64,000 bases of DNA from Candidatus Sysuiplasma jiujiangense (GCA_019721075.1 JAHEAD010000012.1:1-64000), one strand, 5' to 3'; numbered from the stretch's first letter, positions 50,481 through 61,700 are shown. Translations and numbers: made by a program. Notes: generated from the sequence alone by a model not told the origin.

Positions 50481-53078
50481 ATGATGCGCCCTGTGTTAGC
50501 TCTCCGGCGGTGGATGAGAGAAGAGAGAGCAATGCCACTCTGGGGGTGGATTTTGCCGGGCACCCTGGTGTCACTGCTTGTGCTCAGCGATACACTGTAT
50601 TTCATGCATTTTCATTCGGCGATACTGCCGGCTGCAGACTTTGCCTCGGCACTTTACGATATTGGTCTGCTCATTCTTGCTCTCTCATTTCTCGCAGTCC
50701 GATATTTCAGGATCGGATTGCGCGCTGATCTGATAATAATGCTTGCACTATGGGCCAGCATGCTTGACACCGCCTATATCGCAGCTTTATCCAATTTGGC
50801 GATTGTGAATGCAAGCAACGGGGAATTGGCTTATGCTGTAAGCGAGCTGAGAGTAATCGGTTTTTTGATCCCGGGATTGATTTTTGTAGCTGTCCGCGGC
50901 CGATTGAAAGTGGGACGATACTCGCTGTTCCTGACAACGATTCTCTTTGCGATCACGAGTTCTGCGACTGCACTTATGGTTCTGTATTTCGCGGGGGAGT
51001 TGCCGTTCCTAAACCCACATTCTGCTTCGGCCTATTCATATCCGCTTGCAGCAATTGGCATGCTTGCATCAATGTTCGTGGCTGCCGGGATAGCGGGAAC
51101 TTTCTTATCGAAGGCAGGCAGAAGGATATTTGAAAATAGCTTTAAGGGTCTGGTTCTTTTCCTTGCATTTGGTCTGACAGGCAGTTTGCTCAACTCATTT
51201 CATCCTGCCTACTATTCTTATGTGTGGTATCTCGCGAAAATATTTGCCGTGCAGGCATACTTTTTCATCGTGTGGGGACTGCTGCTTGATTTTGCCATTT
51301 CACGGAAAAGGGGTGATGCTCTCAGTCTTGCCACAAGTGACCTTGCAAACCAGCTAATGCAGTCAACCGCATCAAAAGAGGCTAGGTTGCTCAATCACCA
51401 TGTTGTCAACGTGATTCATTCTGCGTTTGGAGCGGGAGAATCATTCTCATACTTCTCGAAGAACGGAAACTGGTGGCAGCTGGAGTCGAATATGCGGGGC
51501 AGCCTTCGGAATGTGCCAGAATTGCCGACAGAATTCTCTGCGAAACTTGATCGCATGAAAATAATGGATCGCGAGTTATTTTTCACCCAGTTTGGAGCAG
51601 ACAGCAGTCACATTCAGCTCACAGATATAATGAAAACAACGTTTCTGGCAGGCGTCTGCACATCAGCAAATGGCACATACCATCTTGTCGGTATAAGGGA
51701 GAAGAACAGAATAGCATGGTTTGAAGAAGAAAAAACGTTCATTGAAGGTGCCGTTGCTATTTTCGGCGCCGCGATCACCGAGAGAGAAGCGGTCATGAAG
51801 GAAAGCGAAAGTATCTCGCGTCTGCTTGCATTGATGACGACAGGCCGTTTACTGGAAAGAGTGGGGGACGGACAGCTGAACGCAGCCTGCAGCGACACTG
51901 TAGATGCGGTCATCGGGCTCCTCCATTATGAGCATGCGTCCATATGGCTTCCCGATGAAAATAACAAGCTGAGGCTTGCGGCCTCAAACCGGAATAAACA
52001 GATTGAGGAAACCGGCGGTGTGACGGAACTTAATTTTCAGGAGGGAATAATAGGCCGCGCAGCCTCCTGTTTGGCGCCAGTCCTTGCCAATGACATAACG
52101 CGTGAACCAGTCTATATCAATCTCTACGGGGAAGAGATCGGGAGTGAATTTGCTGTCCCTGCCGTACTGGATGGCAGGGTTGCTGTTGTGATTGATGTAC
52201 ACTCATCTTATGCCAATTACTTTCAGGAGATTGATATCAAAGTCATGAATTCGATTGCAGGTATGCTTTGTTCAATTATAAGAAACAACCTGGTCTATTC
52301 GAGTATTAGTGATGGAAGGAAGCTGGCTGAAACGAGAATGCATCTCATTTCCCACGACATAGGGAATATCCTTCAGGCGATAAGTGCGAACGTGAAGCTC
52401 ATAAAATTAAAAGGAAGAAAAAGATCGGAGACTTTCAAACAATGTATTGAAAATCTTGACGCAATCAGTAGTGGCGCTCTTGTGGCATGGGACTTTCTGA
52501 GTGATATTTCCAATATCCTGCGTCTCGAGACCGGCAGCGCCGATATCCAGAAAGAAGTTGAAGTTGTACCTCTGATTGAGAAGGTGAAGGAAGGAATACG
52601 GTGCATCTTCCCCGAAAAAAGGGTGATATGTCATATTGTTGAGAATGGTGCCGGCTGTTCGTACAGTGTAAACGCGTCGGTACTCATCGCCGGAGTTTTC
52701 TTCAATCTTTTTTCCAACTCAATCAAATATTCAAATGGCGATTCCGTAGAAGTGTGGATAGAGCTTTCAAGGAATGAGACCGGAGGAAGATCGTGGATAT
52801 CCATCGATTTCTCAGATAACGGCGTAGGAATAGATCCCGGAAAAATGCCTGAAGTATTTAAAAGAATTAACAAGAGTGTGAGTGTTGCCGGTCATAGCCT
52901 TTCACTCATCAAGCAGGTCATTGAAAGTTCCGGAGGAAGCATAGAAGTCAGGGAAAGAGTGAAAGGCGATTACAAGAAGGGCACTACCTTTTCAATCCGG
53001 CTGATCCCTTCGGATTCCGCAAATGATATATTGAACGTGAATACAGGCGCAAGGTCGGACAACTCGAATCTGCTCTGA
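50481..53078 (+). CDS. membrane sensor histidine kinase with GAF domain
   Basis: About 865 aa from ATG 50481 (or 50484). An N-terminal membrane module has about eight helices (WILPGTLVSLLVLSDTLYF onward to residue about 290), a GAF-like sensor follows (about 540-690; HYEHASIWLPDENNKLRLA, YINLYGEEIGSEFAVP), and a histidine kinase comes last. The H box is LISHDIGNILQAISANVK, the N box FNLFSNSIKYS, the G1 box DFSDNGVGIDP. The G2 region GHSLSLIKQVIESSGG is altered. There is no receiver or DNA-binding domain and no partner regulator nearby. The downstream diiron protein and second oxidase are in the same direction. The ligand is unknown; redox or oxygen sensing is speculative. Confidence 0.85.
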   Translation: MMRPVLALRRWMREERAMPLWGWILPGTLVSLLVLSDTLYFMHFHSAILPAADFASALYDIGLLILALSFLAVRYFRIGLRADLIIMLALWASMLDTAYIAALSNLAIVNASNGELAYAVSELRVIGFLIPGLIFVAVRGRLKVGRYSLFLTTILFAITSSATALMVLYFAGELPFLNPHSASAYSYPLAAIGMLASMFVAAGIAGTFLSKAGRRIFENSFKGLVLFLAFGLTGSLLNSFHPAYYSYVWYLAKIFAVQAYFFIVWGLLLDFAISRKRGDALSLATSDLANQLMQSTASKEARLLNHHVVNVIHSAFGAGESFSYFSKNGNWWQLESNMRGSLRNVPELPTEFSAKLDRMKIMDRELFFTQFGADSSHIQLTDIMKTTFLAGVCTSANGTYHLVGIREKNRIAWFEEEKTFIEGAVAIFGAAITEREAVMKESESISRLLALMTTGRLLERVGDGQLNAACSDTVDAVIGLLHYEHASIWLPDENNKLRLAASNRNKQIEETGGVTELNFQEGIIGRAASCLAPVLANDITREPVYINLYGEEIGSEFAVPAVLDGRVAVVIDVHSSYANYFQEIDIKVMNSIAGMLCSIIRNNLVYSSISDGRKLAETRMHLISHDIGNILQAISANVKLIKLKGRKRSETFKQCIENLDAISSGALVAWDFLSDISNILRLETGSADIQKEVEVVPLIEKVKEGIRCIFPEKRVICHIVENGAGCSYSVNASVLIAGVFFNLFSNSIKYSNGDSVEVWIELSRNETGGRSWISIDFSDNGVGIDPGKMPEVFKRINKSVSVAGHSLSLIKQVIESSGGSIEVRERVKGDYKKGTTFSIRLIPSDSANDILNVNTGARSDNSNLL

Positions 53079-53369
53079 CTGAGACACAAAAAGGCTCCGT
53101 GCGATGTTGCATGGTACACCATGTCCTGTGGTGGTGTGTTCTTTGCCTGTCTTCGGACCGCGGCTTATCGACGTCTGCGATGCGTGAAGGAGCAGACTGG
53201 TTTTACGTGATGATGCCCTCTTTTCGTGACCGCGAAATGCGTCCGCGAGACAACATATCATATCAAACATCATCTCCTCCATGAAATGATGCCGGCGTCT
53301 GTCCGGTATCCGCTGCTGCCTGACATATCATTGGACAGTTAGAAATAGGGTTTTTACAATTCATGTTCC

Positions 53370-54338
53370 ATGAAACCTGATACTAACGACGAAGAGCCTC
53401 CACAGATAAGACAGCCAAACGCGTATCCCTTTGACTGGGATTTTGTGGATCGCAGGCTGGCAAGAATATATACCCGTGCGAAGAAGGAACACTGGGATCC
53501 GGAAGAGATAGACTGGGATTCTGTCAATCCCGCCGACTATGACGAGTTGCAGAAGACGGCGATGGCCTACTGGTGGGCTGAACTTGCAAATTTTGAAAAC
53601 AATGCGGCTGCCTCCTTCGCTAAGGCACTTGTCCATGTAACCGTAAATCATTACGATAATGCGACACAGAAAGTCACGGCAACAATTGTGATGGATGAAT
53701 GCAGGCACGACGAAACATGCATGAGGGGGTGCAACAGGCTCTGTCCGAAGTTTCTGAAGGGATGGAAGCCGCGAAACGCGCTTGAAGCAAAAGCACTCAG
53801 GAATATAAGATGGATATACTACAATGGAGGCAGGTACTGGGAAGGATACACCAGATCATATGACAAGTACAGGTTTCCTCTCATTTTCACTTCATTCATG
53901 ATGGGGGAAGCGTGCGCATCGAAGCTCTTCAATGAGATGGCAGGGAAGACCGACCACCCGGCATTTCGGGAAGCATTCAAGCACCTTGCCATGGATGAAT
54001 CAAGGCATCTTGCATATACCTGGTTTGTTCTGGAAGATGCGATACCCACTCTGACCGAAGAAGAGATAATGCTTATCCCCAAGAGATTGAGGCACGGATT
54101 TGTGTATCTCTCAATGATACTTTTCGAGCCACCTGCTGAGTTCTGGGAACTACCCGCGGATTTTATGGATGTGCATAGAAAAATGGAGGATATTGCGGCG
54201 CAGGCGGGCCTGGGCGTTCTTTCGCTTGAGGAGAAGAGGGCGGCATGGAGATCCACTATACTCGAAGTCAAGAGGAAAATAGGGAAGTACGGCCTTCCTT
54301 TCCCCGAACTTCCGGAGATCGACGTGACAGGAACGTGA
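53370..54338 (+). CDS. ferritin-like diiron carboxylate protein (oxygenase-like)
   Basis: A 322-residue helical protein with a full diiron ligand set: E71 (WWAELANFE), E110-x2-H113 (MDECRHDE), E180 (MMGEACAS) and E210-x2-H213 (MDESRHLAY), spaced about 100 residues between the two ExxH motifs as in R2-like enzymes. A start motif WDPEEIDWD and the size resemble soluble diiron oxygenases of the AurF/BoxB/PaaA-like group; the precise subfamily is unclear. Cys-rich CMRGCNRLC near residues 116-124 is unusual. ATG 53370 follows an AT-rich TAGAAATAGGG stretch (leaderless type). It sits upstream of the second oxidase pair. Substrate unknown. Confidence 0.8.
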   Translation: MKPDTNDEEPPQIRQPNAYPFDWDFVDRRLARIYTRAKKEHWDPEEIDWDSVNPADYDELQKTAMAYWWAELANFENNAAASFAKALVHVTVNHYDNATQKVTATIVMDECRHDETCMRGCNRLCPKFLKGWKPRNALEAKALRNIRWIYYNGGRYWEGYTRSYDKYRFPLIFTSFMMGEACASKLFNEMAGKTDHPAFREAFKHLAMDESRHLAYTWFVLEDAIPTLTEEEIMLIPKRLRHGFVYLSMILFEPPAEFWELPADFMDVHRKMEDIAAQAGLGVLSLEEKRAAWRSTILEVKRKIGKYGLPFPELPEIDVTGT

Positions 54339-54893
54339 AAGTTACCGGTCTGAGCAGAACGTCATGGGGATCACCTATCCCGTATCCCGCTCCCTTCTGC
54401 GGATGTCAATCAGGCGCTGCGATCGGTATTATGAACCGGGTGGCTTCAAAATTTATGGCTGATAAATGGACCGGACTCAGATGGGTTGCCATAATGTCGA
54501 GATGGAACGAGCGTTTTCCCCTCCCTGTAAAGGGAGACGACCTGAATCCGCACGTGATGCCAGCCCGGAGGGAAAAGAATGAAAATTTGGAAACAGCAGG
54601 CAGATCATTCGCTTATGACACGGATCATATAATTCCGGTCAGACATTTTCTTAAAAAACATATATTTAATGTTGATGCCTAACATATCAGGAATGATTAT
54701 CAAATAGCGATCCCTGATTGGAAAACAAAAATCGCGCGAAAAGCAGAGTATATGGGCAATCGGATGCTTTGAGGTCTGGGTTGGATGGCTGCGACACCGT
54801 GAGTAAAAATTTGCGGGACCCAGAGCGGGAACGGGTATTTGCCTCAGGAGAACCGACTAGAAGTCACGGCTTATCAGTGTCCGGTGACTACGC
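54339..54893. other. intergenic and leader region of the second oxidase operon
   Basis: About 550 bp before the second CoxI/III gene. ACATATATTTAATG near 54657-54670 is a good TATA box, implying a leader of up to about 200 nt. No convincing ORF; a frame crossing the end of the diiron gene has no motifs. Confidence 0.45.
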
Positions 54894-57299
54894 GTGATTG
54901 ACAGGGGGAAGTCCGGAGCCTTGCCATCGTGCAATACACTGAAAGAATGGTTGTTCACGACAAACCACAAGAAAGTGGGAATTTTCTATCTGGTAACCTC
55001 ATTTATCTTCCTTTTCATTGCCGGTGCATTTGCGGAAATGATGCGAACCCAGCTTTACAGCCCCAATAACACTTTCCTGAATGCTGCAGAATACAATCAG
55101 CTTGTGACGATGCACGGTCTGCTCATGATACTCTTCTTCATCTCTCCCATGGGGTTTGCATTTGCAAACTACTTTGTCCCGATACAGATAGGCGCGAAGG
55201 ACATGGCTTTTCCGAGACTTAACGCGCTCAGCTATTGGATGTATCTCTTCGGGGGGATCCTTCTTCTCAGCGGTTTCCTTCTTCCCGGCGGCGCATTGAG
55301 CGGTGGATGGACACTTTATGCGCCGCTCAATGAAGTTCACTATCTGCCCCAGGCGGGCGAAGATGCAGGAATTGCCGGCATTACAATGCTCGGCATTTCA
55401 CTGATCGTCTCTACCGTAAATTTTGCGGTAACCATCGCGCTGAAAAGAGCGAAAGGAATGAGCCTCCTTGATATGCCGATGTTCACATGGTCCATACTGT
55501 TTACTGTCGCGATGCTCTGGATAGTTTTCCCCGAGTTCGCTGGCGCACTTGTGCTGCTGCTTGCGGACCGCATTATCGGATCTGTTGTCTTTCTGTCTCC
55601 GGTTGGTGGCGCGCTGCTGTGGGAACAGATGTTCTGGTTCATGGGACATCCCGAGGTTTATGTTCTCCTCCTTCCTGCTCTGGGGGCCATGTTTGATGTT
55701 GCAAGTGTATTTTCCGGCAAGGCGATCTATGCAAAGAAGCTGATGATAGGATCGTTTGCGACAATTTTTATCATGAGTATGCTGGTGTTCATGCACCACA
55801 TGTTTATGACTGGAGTCAATCTCGTGTGGCTCGAGATACAGGAGATAACCACTGAACTCATATCCATACCATCAGGTGTTCTGATAATAGGCATAATCGC
55901 GACGATGCTTCGCGGCAGGATAAAACTCAGGACGCCGGTGCTCTTCACGATAGGTGCGGTCATTGTGTTCATCATCGGAGGAGCGACAGGCGTTATGCAA
56001 TCCTCGATCGAACTGGATACGGCATTCAACGGGGATTACTGGGTAATAGCCCATTTCCATTATATTCTTGCCGGAACGGTGCTCTGGGGACTGTACGCCG
56101 CACTCTACTTCTGGTTTCCGAAACTTACAGGAAAAATGTACAGTGAAAGGCTTGGTGTCATTCACTTCGTCTTTTCATTCATTGGTCTGAATCTGACCTT
56201 CGCTCCGATGTTCTGGCTGCTCAACATGCCGAGAAGGTATTACACTTATCCGTCCGGCCTGGGTTTTACCCTTCCCAATGAGATTGCTACTGCCGGCGCA
56301 CTGTTCTATGGCTTTTCGCAGCTGCTGCCCGTCGTGAATATGCTGTATTCCACACATTTTGGCGATACTGCGGAGGCAAATCCCTGGGGTGCATACAGTC
56401 TGGAATGGCTCATTCCAACACCTGTGCCCGAATTTAATTTCACAGGCACGCCTTACATCGTAGACGGCAAATTTATCATGGACAGCAAGGATGCATCGAA
56501 AGATGAGCATGGCACGTCCGGTCATTTGAGTCCATGGCCCCTGGCGATAAGCCTCGGTATGTTTCTCTCATTTCTAGGGCTTGTTCTGTTTCTCTATGGT
56601 GACGGGAATGCGGTGCTCGCAGCAGGTCTTATGATTTTTACCATTTCCGCGTTTGGATGGATGATTGATGATTACTATAATGTCTTCCCTGAGGTGGAAA
56701 AGGACGGAGTTTCCACCAAGGAAACATGGCCATTCAGGCATATGGACAGCACAAGGCTCGGCATGTGGATATTTGTGTCCGGCGATATTCTGCTGTTTAC
56801 CACATTCATCAGCGCCTCGCTCTTTATTTTTCTCCAGAGCCAGTATTTCGGCGATCCGGCGACAAGCCTGAGGGGTAGTGCCGTGTACGATATCATCTCA
56901 ATCATGGTTCTCATAGCAAGCATAGGAAGCATGTACGCGGCTGCGGAGGGTGCAAAGAGGGGAAACAGGGAGATGACAGGCCTGGGCCTTCTTCTCACCT
57001 TTTTCTTTGGCCTGTGTTACATTGCATCCACGTTGATTGACTGGAGTTATCTCAATGCAGCTGGCTCAGGGCTGGGTGCGATTTCAGGCAGTGCGCTTCT
57101 TTCTATTTTTTATGATTCGTCAATTGTACATATTGTGCATATAATCGGGGGACTCGCACTGGTTATCTACTTTTTTGTGAAGAATGCCGGGAACAGGATT
57201 GCAGAGAGATCGGTGCCCAGCATGTACGCTCTTCTCTATTTCTGGAGTTTCATTGCGGTTGCAGGTGTGATAATGATAGGTACGTTCGCCATGATCTGA
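54894..57299 (+). CDS. heme-copper oxidase subunit I fused to subunit III (copy 2)
   Basis: A paralogue of the 20390 gene (801 aa, same domain order). Landmarks are KEWLFTTNHKKVGIFYL, MHGLLMILFFIS, IGAKDMAFPRLNALSYW (D-pathway residues), HPEVYVLLLPALG, MHHMFMTG, AHFHYILAGTV and the subunit III part LGMWIFVSGDILLFTTF. The K-pathway Lys is also missing here (SIPSGVLIIG). The start is GTG 54894 after GGTGA. It lacks the small helix-bearing gene between I/III and II found in copy 1. It may be an alternative oxidase for different oxygen or donor conditions. Confidence 0.95.
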   Translation: MIDRGKSGALPSCNTLKEWLFTTNHKKVGIFYLVTSFIFLFIAGAFAEMMRTQLYSPNNTFLNAAEYNQLVTMHGLLMILFFISPMGFAFANYFVPIQIGAKDMAFPRLNALSYWMYLFGGILLLSGFLLPGGALSGGWTLYAPLNEVHYLPQAGEDAGIAGITMLGISLIVSTVNFAVTIALKRAKGMSLLDMPMFTWSILFTVAMLWIVFPEFAGALVLLLADRIIGSVVFLSPVGGALLWEQMFWFMGHPEVYVLLLPALGAMFDVASVFSGKAIYAKKLMIGSFATIFIMSMLVFMHHMFMTGVNLVWLEIQEITTELISIPSGVLIIGIIATMLRGRIKLRTPVLFTIGAVIVFIIGGATGVMQSSIELDTAFNGDYWVIAHFHYILAGTVLWGLYAALYFWFPKLTGKMYSERLGVIHFVFSFIGLNLTFAPMFWLLNMPRRYYTYPSGLGFTLPNEIATAGALFYGFSQLLPVVNMLYSTHFGDTAEANPWGAYSLEWLIPTPVPEFNFTGTPYIVDGKFIMDSKDASKDEHGTSGHLSPWPLAISLGMFLSFLGLVLFLYGDGNAVLAAGLMIFTISAFGWMIDDYYNVFPEVEKDGVSTKETWPFRHMDSTRLGMWIFVSGDILLFTTFISASLFIFLQSQYFGDPATSLRGSAVYDIISIMVLIASIGSMYAAAEGAKRGNREMTGLGLLLTFFFGLCYIASTLIDWSYLNAAGSGLGAISGSALLSIFYDSSIVHIVHIIGGLALVIYFFVKNAGNRIAERSVPSMYALLYFWSFIAVAGVIMIGTFAMI

Positions 57300-57380
57300 G
57301 GAGAAAAGGAAAAATGGATTCAGGAGCAAACAGCATGACAAAAGGGATCGCGGAAGAAATCAAATGCGAGACAGGCCGGC

Positions 57381-58079
57381 ATGCGGTGGGTGGATATGCT
57401 TATTGAAATCACAATAACTTCCATTACGTCCGCGAAGTGGCTTTCACTGTTCGACATTTACCTCATCACCGGCGTTCCAATTTCTGCGTTCGTGATCGGA
57501 TGGATAATTTATGTTGTAATCAGAAACAGGGAAAAGACAATTACAGGAAACGTGGAAGATGTGGAATCCATCGTGCCGGGTTTCATTCCGACAGCGGAAC
57601 GCGGAAAGAAAAAACCATTTTTATTTTTCATTGTTTTCATGGCAGTGTTATTCCTCGGGCTGACTTCAATTGCGTTGCCTGTTGCCTCTTTTACGAGAAC
57701 TGCTCCCGCTGATCAGGGAAATGCGCTGGTCGTTGATGTCTACGCATCACAATGGACCTGGACTTTTCACTATCCTGACGGATACAATGTGACCGGATCG
57801 GCACTTATTCGCAACTATTCGATAGAATTCCCCGTAAACACAACCCTCATATTCAGGGTGACCAGTACGGATGTGTTGCATGAATTCGCCGTACCGTCTC
57901 TCAAGATAAAGGTGGACGCTTTTCCCGGCATATGGAATGTCGTATGGACAAATGTCAGTGTACCTGGAACGTATACGGCATTCTGCATGGAGCTATGCGG
58001 ACTCGGGCATGCAGGGATGTGGGTGAAAATCAGTTTTGTGGGGCAGTCTGCATTCCGGTCATGGTACGCGTCACACTGA
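57381..58079 (+). CDS. heme-copper oxidase subunit II with CuA site (copy 2)
   Basis: The electron-entry subunit, 232 aa. N-terminal helices (YLITGVPISAFVIGWIIYVV and FFIVFMAVLFLGLTSIALP) are followed by the cupredoxin domain with ASQWTWTFHYPDGYN. The CuA set is VLHEFAVPS plus CMELCGLGHAGM. It is clearly paralogous to the 23007 gene, with an insertion NYSIEFPVN. The start ATG 57381 is 81 bp after the CoxI/III stop; ATG 57396 (MLIEI) is an alternative. It completes the second oxidase pair. Confidence 0.94.
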   Translation: MRWVDMLIEITITSITSAKWLSLFDIYLITGVPISAFVIGWIIYVVIRNREKTITGNVEDVESIVPGFIPTAERGKKKPFLFFIVFMAVLFLGLTSIALPVASFTRTAPADQGNALVVDVYASQWTWTFHYPDGYNVTGSALIRNYSIEFPVNTTLIFRVTSTDVLHEFAVPSLKIKVDAFPGIWNVVWTNVSVPGTYTAFCMELCGLGHAGMWVKISFVGQSAFRSWYASH

Positions 58080-58788
58080 CCGTCGACATGCCGTCGCCTA
58101 ACCTGATGGCGACAGGATATTTTTCATCTCTGAAGACACGGCGCGGAATCAGGATTTTACCTGCCAACATTGTTGCCACACAGCTCTTCAAATCCGCAGG
58201 CTGTCACTATTAGGATATACATGACGTGATCGCGGTCTTAACATATTTGCGACTGCCTGAAATTTCGCCGAAAAGACATCCGTCTCCACCGTCCAAGTTT
58301 GCACTGCTGACGCTGTTGTAATGCCGTATGCCGGCTGTATATCATAATATCAAGCGGGAAGACCCCCAACCTGTTGGTGGATGAAAACGAGCAAAACTTT
58401 CAAACTGTGTAATGACAATGCCCGACCAGGTAGGCAAGAGCCTTCCCGGATTAACGCACGTGGAGAGAGTTGTCTACATAACCCGCAAGGTGGATCGAAC
58501 GGCCTCCGGGATGCGTGAACTGGCGGAGGGAAGCGGGAACACAATCCGGCAATGATGTCGAAGGTGAACAGCATGCCACGCCTCCTCTCCCGAAATTGTA
58601 GTTTTTTATAGCATAACTCAAAAGTTCTGTGGATACCATTCTGCTGAATCGATGGAAAGACTTTCCACAAGACTTTTGTGACTTGCCATAAGTATCGATA
58701 CAAAGACATGGTTATTGTCTTACTTCCATCTAGGAAAATTCTGAACTTGTTCTGAGGAGAATGTCACATGAGGACCATGCCATTCGGA
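58080..58788. other. intergenic region with GC-rich potential RNA structure
   Basis: About 700 bp. CGGGAAG (58352-58358) can pair with CTTCCCG (58442-58448), and CCTCCG with CGGAGG around 58504-58530. TATA-like elements flank on both strands (TGTATATCATAATATC before 58350; TATAAAAAAC on the minus strand near 58605). Short frames exist but carry no motifs. It could be a non-coding RNA or a decayed element. Confidence 0.35.
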
Positions 58789-61700
58789 TTAATTTTCCAG
58801 ACCCGATCGCTTTTCTGTTTCCAGATCAATAAACCTGTAACTGCCCGAAGGAACCTTAAATTCAAATACAGCCCCTTTTCCCTGGGTGCCTTTTTCGCTT
58901 ATTGAGATATTTGTAATTTTCAGTACGTCACTAACCAATTTCAACCCATGAGGTTGTCTGTCCATACCACCGGAAAAAATGGACTCTTTCATCGAGTCAG
59001 GTATTCCCCTACCATCATCGGAATACACGATAAGCAGATAATTATCCTTCACTGAAACATTGAGGGCAATGCTCCTTACTGGTCCGCCGTGTTTAGTTGT
59101 GTTGACAATCAGATTGGAAAATGCCCGTTCGAGGAGCGGATCGGCCAAGATTTCCACATCCGGGCCCGTCGTGCTTACACCTATTCTTCCAAGATCCATC
59201 GATTCTATGCAGCCCATGAATGTTTTCTTCGGGTCCGTCCAGCGGGGGCTTCCCGAAAACTGCAGCTCCTTCAACGTTTGGAGCTGTGTCCTCATTCTTT
59301 CGGTGATGCCGATTATTCTGTCAGTTCGCTCCGAAAGACCTTTGTCAACTGTGGAGTCCACAACCATGCGCGTATAGGCTTCTATCGCCTGTATGTGGTT
59401 CATCATGTCATGCCTGCTTATCGTCTCCATGAGATTCAGTTTGTCGTTTATCTTCTTCAGGTTTTCACGGTACAGAGCTGAATCGGTTATGTCCTTCTGT
59501 ATCAGAACCCAGACCACAGCGCCATCCGTACTATTCTTCATTGGGAAGAAATTCGTATCCAGAATGATCTCCTTTCCGTCCGTCCCGTAGCTCACAACCT
59601 CGCCCGAGTAGGGTGTCCCGCTGATGTATGAGGCATACATCCTGTTCAGAGAAGCGGAATCAACGGCATCACCCTGAAGATCCCAGAGTGTCTTTCCAAT
59701 CACCTCGTTTCTGGAATAGCCGATCGTACGGACATATGCGCTGTTAACATACTTCACAACGGGCTCATTGATGTCGTTCAGTTCCGAGATCACAACCATT
59801 TCTTTGAGGTTTTCCATTACCTCGTGGTTGAGCCTGTTTTCGGCATCGGCCAGTCTTTCCTTTGTGATGTCTCTTGCGATGCTGGACATGCTGATCACTC
59901 TTCCTTTCGAGTCCACGACAGGAGAAGCAGTTATTCTCATGTAAATGCGAGTGCCGTCCTTCCTCAGTCTCGCAGCCTCATACGTAAAACTGCTGCCGGA
60001 AGAGACAGCCTTCAGTTTCTCTTTCACATCCTGACGTAATTCGGGCGGAACAATACAATCCACCGATTTGCCGACAATTTCTTCCCGCTTCCAGCCATAT
60101 GTTGCTTCGAACGCGTTATTGACGGAAACTATTGTTCCGTCGATCTTGCTGGCAATTATTACAAGCGGTGTGTTCATTATAAAAGATTCAAGGTTGTGTA
60201 ACAGTGTTTTAAGTTCCTCCTCAACTCTTATTCTCCCTATGAAAAGACCGATCTGCTTTCCTATATCCTCCATCGTATTGAGTGTGTTTCTGTCCGCGTC
60301 CAGCTGTGAACTGCTGAAGAACAGCATCGCTCCCTCCACTTTACCCTTGTTTGAGAGCGGAACTCCAAATGCAGATCTGGCGTCGGCAGGTTTTGCTTCA
60401 TTCACGACCACACCAGGCTGATCAGCCGTCAAATCGCTGATCCAGAGAGGTTTCCCAGTTCTGTATACTGTAATCAGCAATCCGGCTGCTGATTCGGGAT
60501 CCGCCTTGACAGAAGTTTCCCCATGGTCCGAACCGGAGCCTTTGTCTGCGGGCACGCGCGTTTCCAGGTGTATTCTGCCGTCCTCAGGACTGAGCAGCCA
60601 TATTTCTCCAGACTGGAAGTTCAACTGACTGCAGACGTTTTCGGCAATACTTTTGAAAGCTCCCTCCATGGATTTTTCCGTCGCAAGTGCAAGAGACACC
60701 GCATACCGTGTTCTTCTTCTCCTTTCGGTCAGTTTTTCCTCAGTGGCATCTTTGAAAACCATCACTATACCGCTGATTTTCCCGGATTGGTCCTTTATCG
60801 GCGCAGCGGAGTCCTCTATCATGTATTCCCTGCCATTTTTCGATATCAGAACAGTATGGTTTGCGAGACCGACAATCTCTCCTTTCAACATCACGATTTC
60901 CACAGGTATGCTGACTTTTTTTCTTGTTTCCTCATTTATTATATTGAATATCTCATTCACAGGTCTTCCAATCGCTTCTTCTTCAGTGTAGCCTGTGAGT
61001 TTTGAAGCTATGCCGTTGATTACGGTGATCCTCCCATGCGTGTCCGTCGCAATTACACCGTCGCCTATGCTTGCAATCGTAACCTTCAATTCCTCTCTCT
61101 GCCTTGCATTTATCTCCAGTGCTCTTGTAAGTTCGGTAACATCCCGTCCGATGCCGGCGATACCTACGATTTCGCCCTTTGAATTCTTCACCGGGGTGAT
61201 TGTCATGCTCATTTCAAATAATTCGCCGTTTTTGCGCATTCTGCGTCCGATATAGCTGACCGTCTTCCGTGTGGTTAAAAGCTCCTGAAACTTCCCCTTC
61301 GCTTCATCAATGCAGTCGGGAGGCACCATCAGTAACCCCTTCCCAATGGCCTCTTCCGCGGACCAGCCGTAGATTTTCTCAAATGCGTTGTTGACAGAAA
61401 CAATCTTTCCGTCGAGATCGAAAAAAGCAAACGCATCGGAAGTATTCCTGATTATCGATTCCATTCTTTCATTCGCAAGTGCGAGCTGTTCCTCCCGCCG
61501 CTTCCTCTCAACTGCGAGTATTATATAATGGTGAAGTTCAGCAAAAAGCGCGATCGGATTTCCACCCTTCTGCATGTAGTAATCAGCACCGCTGTTAAGT
61601 GCTTCAATAACAATTTCTTCTCTTCCTTTACCCGTGAAAAGAATGAAGGGAATGCTGCTGGATTTTCTCAGTTCTTTGAGAAATTGAATACCATCCACTT

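Noticed and set aside
54245-54682. 145-codon frame overlapping the end of the diiron gene
   Set aside because: It overlaps a well-supported gene by about 95 bp, has no start signals or motifs, and runs into the promoter of the second oxidase.
57314-57406. 30-aa ORF after CoxI/III copy 2, at the place of the small TM subunit in copy 1
   Set aside because: It has a possible ribosome-binding site but no membrane segment, and it overlaps the CoxII start; not enough to call a subunit or a remnant.
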